Source: Longispora albida DSM 44784 (GTDB taxonomy: Bacteria; Actinomycetota; Actinomycetes; Mycobacteriales; Micromonosporaceae). Taken from it: DNA of 64,000 bases. Location of the stretch: assembly GCF_000379825.1 (NCBI RefSeq), contig NZ_KB903825.1:124001-188000 (forward strand), in the 5' to 3' direction. The stretch's first letter is position 1. The number at the start of each line of letters is the position of its first letter. Positions 60,211 to 64,000 of this stretch are shown in pieces. The notes under the pieces were generated by a model that worked only from the letters and a program-made list of their open reading frames with translations, was not told where the DNA came from and ran no database searches. A program made the position numbers and the translations under genes.

Positions 60211-62838
60211 TCAGAACCTCAGGTCCGTCACCGTGCCGCGCCGGTCGCGGTCGAGCCGGAGCTCGGCGCGCAGCCTGCGCAGCAGCGGGTCGAAAAGCTT
60301 CTTCAGCAGCTCGTCGGGGTCACCGCCTGCTCCCCCGCCGGGTCCACCGCCAGCTGAGGCAGGGGCCTGGGAGGCTGCCGCGGTCTCGGCCTGGACGAAG
60401 ATTTTTTCGGTACCTGCGACGGCAGGCTCGCCTGGTCCGCGGCTCAGCTCCCGCTGGACCTGCGGCTGAGGCGGGACCAGTGGCGGCGGCTCGGCCCGGA
60501 GCGGCGCCAGAGGCTCGGCGTGAAACAGCGCCGGAAGCGGGGGCGGCGGCCCTTCGTCAGGCTGCCCGGCCTCGGAGTCCACCGCGCGCTGCACCGGCTG
60601 CGCGACCGCAGGCAACCCGCCGACCAGCGTCCGGGTGGGTAGCGGCAGTGGGGTGGGAGGCGCGGAAGGGGCTGGTTCGTCGATGACGGCGTACGACCAC
60701 TGTGGACCATCGTCGGCTGGTGGGGGGTTGGGCCCCGGTGTAGTCGTGGTCGGCGTAAGGCGCTGGAGCGTGGGCCTGGTGTCGGTGCCAGGCTGGAGGT
60801 TCACGGGCTGCGGCCCGGAAAACGGCTCCCCGATAGTCCCGCGCTGGAGACCAGGCTGCGAGTCACCTGTCGTGAAGCGCTGAACCGGCTGCGTAGTGAG
60901 GAACGGCTGGACAGCAGGCGCGCTGTGCACGACCGGCTGCCGCTGGACGATGCCGGCCGTGGCGGACGGCGTCTCACCCGGCCGGAACGGCGCGCCCAGC
61001 CCGAGCCTGCGGGCCGCACCGCCGTCCACGGCTTCGCCTCCGGACGGCCGCTGTGCGGCCAGACCCCCGGCCGACCCGGCCTCAGTCCGCTGTACCAGCG
61101 GACCGGCCGGCTCCGCCGGCCCCGGCCCGCCCCCAGCCCCCGGCCAGCCCCCGGCACCCGCCGCACTCACCACCGGCCCAGCCCCGGAACCGGGCCCAGA
61201 ACCCAGTTCCAGCCCCGATCGCTGCACCGTCCCGCCACCCGCCCCGGCCGCCGCGCTACCAGCACCGGCCTGGAGCCCGATACCGCCACCGGTCCCCATG
61301 CCCAGGGTTTCGCGGTCTGTCCGGGAGGAGGTGGCGTGCTGCGCTGTTTCCGCGTCAGGCTCCGTCTCCCGTTGCACCGCCAGGTCGCCAGCTCCCGCCG
61401 CCTCGGCGTCACCACCCGAGTGCAGTGGCTCGCCTGGGAATCCCTCCTGCCCGCCCGGCCCAGCGGCCAGCGTCAGCGGTTCCGTGGCAGACCCCGGCTG
61501 TTCGTCGCTCAGTCCCGGAGTTCCGCCCGCCGACGGAATCGGTTCCGTTGCCATCGGAGACAGTGGAACTTCGGCGGACCCGAGCGTTTCGCGTACGGCC
61601 CCCGGCCCTGAGGCAGGCTGAGCACCGGCTCCTTCTGACACCGACCGCGAGACGACGACCGGGCCTGGCCCGGCACCACTCCCGGTCCCCGGGGGCGCTG
61701 CGGACCCGCTGCTGGCGTCCGTCGAGACCGCCTCCGCGTCACCGCTGCCGCTCGGGTCGGCTGCGGCCACATCCGCGCCGATCGTGGGCCGCGTTCCGGG
61801 TGCGGGCTCCGGCTCAGCCGGTTCCGCTTCTGCTTCCGCCTCCTGCTCCGGGCTCGGCTGGGGCCATGAGCCGGACACCTCCGCCAGGCGCGAGACAGTC
61901 ACCATTTCGGGGAGGCCTGCGCCGGCCGTGTCTTCCGGGCCAGGCCGGGCCGCAGTTTCCGCGGGAAGAGCGTCCCCGGGCTGACCTGCCACGTCTCGCT
62001 GGACACTCGGGGTAGGGCTGGACGGTTGCCCGCCTGGCAGCCCCGGTTCCTTGCGCAGCGGCGGTTCTGGGAGGGGGGACGTACGGGAGACCGTCAGCGG
62101 GGCCGGGACGTTCATGGTTTGCGGGCTGAAGGCCGGCGGCTCGGGGGCTTCGCCGGCTGGGTCGGGGGTGAGGCTCGGGAGTTCCGACCCGAGCAGGCCG
62201 GCCTCACCAGCGGGCTCCAGTGCCGTGCTGTGCGAGCCGTCCGCTTCACCCAATTGCGGGGCGGCGTCTCGCTGCACCGTCTCTTGTGGACTCTGGCCAT
62301 CAGAATCGGCTACACGCTGGACAACCGGCCGTTCCGCCACGACAGGCACGCCGGCCACGGAGCTGCCAGCGACCGGCTCGGCACCGCCACCTGCTTCCCG
62401 CTCCGCACCAGACGCCCCAGCGAACCGCTGGAGGAACCGGGACACCATCCCGCCCCCGCCGGCACCCGTCAAACCCTCGCCGCCCCGCTCCCGGACCGGC
62501 GGTTCCTCGTGCGCCACCGGCACCCGGACGGGCAGTTCCTCGTACGCCACAGACTCCCGGACCGGCACCGCGATGTCCGCCGACCCCGAAGGCTCCGACG
62601 GCCCGACCGCGTGACCGAGCGGGGCGAGGTACGACGGGTTCTGCCAGGCTGTCAGCCGGCCGGAGAACTCGCCGACCGGGTTGACCAGCGGGTGGGCCGC
62701 GACGACGCGCTGGATCGGTGGCAGGCTGCGCCACTCGGCCCGGAACACCGGCCCCGGCACCACAGCCGGCCCGGCCACAGCTTCCGTTCCCGCCTCCGGC
62801 TCTTGTGCGGATCTCCCGCTCCTGCGGAACGGCCACAT
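60211..62838 (-). CDS. Large Pro/Gly-rich eCIS protein with repeated VQR motifs
   Basis: The 875-aa protein has a short ordered N-terminus (MWPFRRSGRSAQEPEAG, then EWRSLPPIQRVVAAHPLVNP), about 750 residues of low-complexity Pro/Gly/Ala/Glu sequence and a conserved-looking helical end (DPDELLKKLFDPLLRRLRAEL). Within the disordered part, hydrophobic-Gln-Arg motifs recur some 15 times (10 of them VQR), with a few VSR variants. Similar QR repeats occur in eCIS-associated DUF4157 proteins, but DUF4157 itself is absent. It may be a tube-cargo, tape-measure-like or assembly factor; none of these is shown. Confidence 0.75.
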   Translation of the reverse strand: MWPFRRSGRSAQEPEAGTEAVAGPAVVPGPVFRAEWRSLPPIQRVVAAHPLVNPVGEFSGRLTAWQNPSYLAPLGHAVGPSEPSGSADIAVPVRESVAYEELPVRVPVAHEEPPVRERGGEGLTGAGGGGMVSRFLQRFAGASGAEREAGGGAEPVAGSSVAGVPVVAERPVVQRVADSDGQSPQETVQRDAAPQLGEADGSHSTALEPAGEAGLLGSELPSLTPDPAGEAPEPPAFSPQTMNVPAPLTVSRTSPLPEPPLRKEPGLPGGQPSSPTPSVQRDVAGQPGDALPAETAARPGPEDTAGAGLPEMVTVSRLAEVSGSWPQPSPEQEAEAEAEPAEPEPAPGTRPTIGADVAAADPSGSGDAEAVSTDASSGSAAPPGTGSGAGPGPVVVSRSVSEGAGAQPASGPGAVRETLGSAEVPLSPMATEPIPSAGGTPGLSDEQPGSATEPLTLAAGPGGQEGFPGEPLHSGGDAEAAGAGDLAVQRETEPDAETAQHATSSRTDRETLGMGTGGGIGLQAGAGSAAAGAGGGTVQRSGLELGSGPGSGAGPVVSAAGAGGWPGAGGGPGPAEPAGPLVQRTEAGSAGGLAAQRPSGGEAVDGGAARRLGLGAPFRPGETPSATAGIVQRQPVVHSAPAVQPFLTTQPVQRFTTGDSQPGLQRGTIGEPFSGPQPVNLQPGTDTRPTLQRLTPTTTTPGPNPPPADDGPQWSYAVIDEPAPSAPPTPLPLPTRTLVGGLPAVAQPVQRAVDSEAGQPDEGPPPPLPALFHAEPLAPLRAEPPPLVPPQPQVQRELSRGPGEPAVAGTEKIFVQAETAAASQAPASAGGGPGGGAGGDPDELLKKLFDPLLRRLRAELRLDRDRRGTVTDLRF

Positions 62839-62881
62839 TCCCGCTCACCTCCCCTGCCCGCTCGCGTGTCCCGGATCCGGC

Positions 62882-63073
62882 TCACCCCGGGTACGGCTGG
62901 AACGACGCCGGCCGGTGCGACGCCTGGTTCATCCGGGTATTGATCTTGGCTATCTCGGCCGCGTACCGCTGCCGGTCCGCGTGCTCCAGGTCGAGAATGT
63001 CGCCGAGCGGCCAGTGGAAGTGGTAGGCAACGTACGCGATCTCCTCCTGGAGCCGGTCGGCCGCGTACGTCAG
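62882..63073 (-). CDS. Small eCIS protein (DUF6760-like), probable CTG start
   Basis: The conserved part TYAADRLQEEIAYVAYHFHWPLGDILDLEH resembles a small, His/Trp-rich protein found in actinomycete eCIS operons. In-frame ATG (63136) and GTG (63127) exist, but they would add residues encoded inside the upstream gene. CTG at 63073 overlaps the upstream stop as CTGA, matching the ATGA-type overlaps of this operon, and has GGGGGA before it; relatives as I recall them begin MTY. Its role is unknown. Confidence 0.65.
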   Translation of the reverse strand: MTYAADRLQEEIAYVAYHFHWPLGDILDLEHADRQRYAAEIAKINTRMNQASHRPASFQPYPG

Positions 63074-63486
63074 GATTCCCCCGGCCGCCCACCACCCGCG
63101 AGGTCCACAGTGAACCCGTGGCCGCACGACGGGCACGCCACCCCGGCCCGGGTGTGCCCCTCGCTGTTGACCCTGCGGTACAGGTCCTGGAGGAAGGCCA
63201 GGTCCGCGGCGAACAGGTTCTCCACGACGCCGGCGTGCACGTCGGCCACGCCGCCCAGCCGGGTGATCACCCGGGCGAGCAGCACGACCGTCAGGTACGC
63301 CGGATTCTCCCGGACCCGGTCGTCGCGGAGCGGGACCAGCTCGTCGCGGGCCGTGGCCAGCCGCATCACCCCGGCCCGGTGGACGGTCCCGGCGTCGTCC
63401 ACATAGCCCCGGGGCAGCTCGAACGCGAACTCGGTCCGGAGCTGCTCCGCCGGAGCCTCGGCCGGAGCCGGTATCGTCCGGCGCAC
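63070..63486 (-). CDS. eCIS accessory protein with CPSC motif
   Basis: The 138-aa protein, starting with GTG that overlaps the tube stop by 1 nt (TAGTG), has a helical middle (NPAYLTVVLLARVITRLGGV, LFAADLAFLQDLYRRVN) and a C-terminal CPSCGHGF with one Cys pair. It sits at the position of phage tail-assembly proteins or chaperones. Exact role unknown. Confidence 0.75.
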   Translation of the reverse strand: MRRTIPAPAEAPAEQLRTEFAFELPRGYVDDAGTVHRAGVMRLATARDELVPLRDDRVRENPAYLTVVLLARVITRLGGVADVHAGVVENLFAADLAFLQDLYRRVNSEGHTRAGVACPSCGHGFTVDLAGGGRPGES

Positions 63487-63932
63487 TACTCGACCGTCAG
63501 TTCCTCGTAGGTGATGACCGCCTTCTCGGTCAGCACGCTGGTGTCACCGGCCTTCAGCGAGCCGATCTCCAGGCTCTTGAGCCACGCGCCGACCAGGTTG
63601 TACCGCTTGATGGCCGAACCCTCGTAGTCGAAGATGATCACGGCGGCGGTCTTGCGGGCGTCGGACATCTTGCCGAAGCGCGCGTCCTTCATCCACTTCT
63701 CGAAGCTGTTGGAGTCCGTCAGGCCCCGGGTCACGGTGATCTCACCGGCCTTGGGCCGCCCCGGCAGCTTCTTGATCATGTATTTGCCGTCGGCGGACAT
63801 GTTCGTCTTCAGCTCGATCACGTCCTGCTCGAACTTGAGCCCGCTGACCTCGTTGATCTGCTTGATCATCACACCGTCGACCTCGAGCCCGAAGGAGTGG
63901 CCGACCGAGGAGTCGAAATCGGGAAGTGCCAT
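63486..63932 (-). CDS. eCIS inner tube protein (Afp1-like)
   Basis: The 148-aa protein is a T4 gp19-like tube subunit (HSFGLEVDGVMIKQINEVSGLKFEQDVIELK..., GRPKAGEITVTRGLTDSNSFEKWMKDA). It should polymerise into the tube inside the sheath. ATG at 63932 has GCAGGTAAG upstream. It is just downstream of the gene cut by the window edge. Confidence 0.93.
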   Translation of the reverse strand: MALPDFDSSVGHSFGLEVDGVMIKQINEVSGLKFEQDVIELKTNMSADGKYMIKKLPGRPKAGEITVTRGLTDSNSFEKWMKDARFGKMSDARKTAAVIIFDYEGSAIKRYNLVGAWLKSLEIGSLKAGDTSVLTEKAVITYEELTVE

Positions 63933-63959
63933 GTGACTTACCTGCCCCTTCTGCTCTGC

Positions 63960-64000
63960 TTACTCGCTGACCAGGCTGGTGCCGCCGGAGAACTGCGACA
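63960..64000 (-). CDS. C-terminus of an upstream eCIS gene, probably the sheath (partial)
   Basis: Only 12 codons plus TAA are visible (SQFSGGTSLVSE), ending 27 nt before the tube gene start. In eCIS operons the sheath gene precedes the tube, so sheath is the likely identity, but the visible residues are too few to prove it. Confidence 0.5.
   Translation of the reverse strand, partial: SQFSGGTSLVSE

Noticed and set aside
53073-64000. Prophage or R-type pyocin (released tail) interpretation
   Set aside because: No capsid, terminase, integrase, lysis or tail-fibre genes are present; LysM, PAAR, spike and DUF6760-like genes in this order fit an eCIS.
1-64000. tRNA, rRNA, CRISPR arrays, insertion sequences
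   Set aside because: I found no cloverleaf with CCA-type end, no regular spaced repeats and no transposase-like protein.

Overview
This is a 64 kb piece of a high-GC actinomycete chromosome. The evidence is very GC-rich coding with strong third-position bias, many GTG starts, LAL, SARP/BTAD and WhiB-type-era regulators, a fadA2/fabG4/htdX/fadE5-like lipid locus as in mycobacteria, and an actinobacterial-type extracellular contractile injection system (eCIS). A filamentous or spore-forming actinomycete (Micromonosporales/Streptomyces-like) is my inference; genus cannot be set from the sequence alone. No rRNA, tRNA, IS element, prophage or CRISPR array was recognised.

Layout. 1-8.4 kb: the 3' part of an EF-G-like GTPase, then minus-strand genes for a CX5R phosphatase, a Tat-exported polysaccharide deacetylase, a HIT protein, thrS, a secreted M9-like peptidase, a secreted SGNH lipase and a methyltransferase. 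8.7-13.3 kb: an exopolysaccharide operon (cellulose-synthase-like GT2, a 37-aa membrane peptide, an acyltransferase with SGNH domain, a GH16 lipoprotein). 13.5-16.8 kb: a TetR regulator facing a Drr-type ABC exporter across a perfect operator, then a uridine-kinase-like protein. 16.8-18.5 kb: an antibiotic-resistance-type ABC-F protein behind a 9-codon leader peptide. 18.6-20.4 kb: a zinc-limitation module (Cys-less bL31 and bL33, COG0523 protein, Zur-like box). 20.4-24 kb: a LAL regulator, a Cys-rich mini-protein and a GNAT enzyme.

24-38.4 kb holds an MFS exporter divergent from an HxlR-peroxiredoxin fusion, an autoregulated TetR/hydrolase pair, a large GH31 enzyme, two tandem paralogous MFS proteins, a GntR/aldehyde dehydrogenase pair, a second Cys-rich mini-protein related to the first, a Nudix protein, a His-rich PadR regulator and a secreted PLAT protein. 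38.4-41 kb holds a membrane protein with a sigma-like N-terminus plus a coupled 60-aa partner, and a PNPOx-fold protein. 41.1-49.2 kb is a lipid regulon: thiolase divergent from FabG4-HtdX, and TetR divergent from SCP2 and acyl-CoA dehydrogenase, with the same 14-bp palindrome in both divergent promoters, followed by an acyl-CoA synthetase. 49.2-53 kb has RsgA, an esterase, a BTAD regulator and a thioesterase-like hydrolase.

53.1-64 kb is one long minus-strand eCIS operon. In transcription order it runs: sheath end (cut by the window edge), tube, two small proteins, an 875-aa Pro-rich protein with repeated VQR motifs, tube 2, LysM baseplate protein, VgrG-like spike, PAAR tip, gp25 wedge, gp6-like and gpI-like baseplate proteins, and last a zinc-ribbon/transmembrane/discoidin protein that could tie the particle to the membrane.

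Convergent gene pairs are often separated by unusually long, near-perfect palindromes, two of which belong to one sequence family. At least seven genes show a -10 hexamer 6-8 nt before the start codon, so leaderless transcription seems common here.
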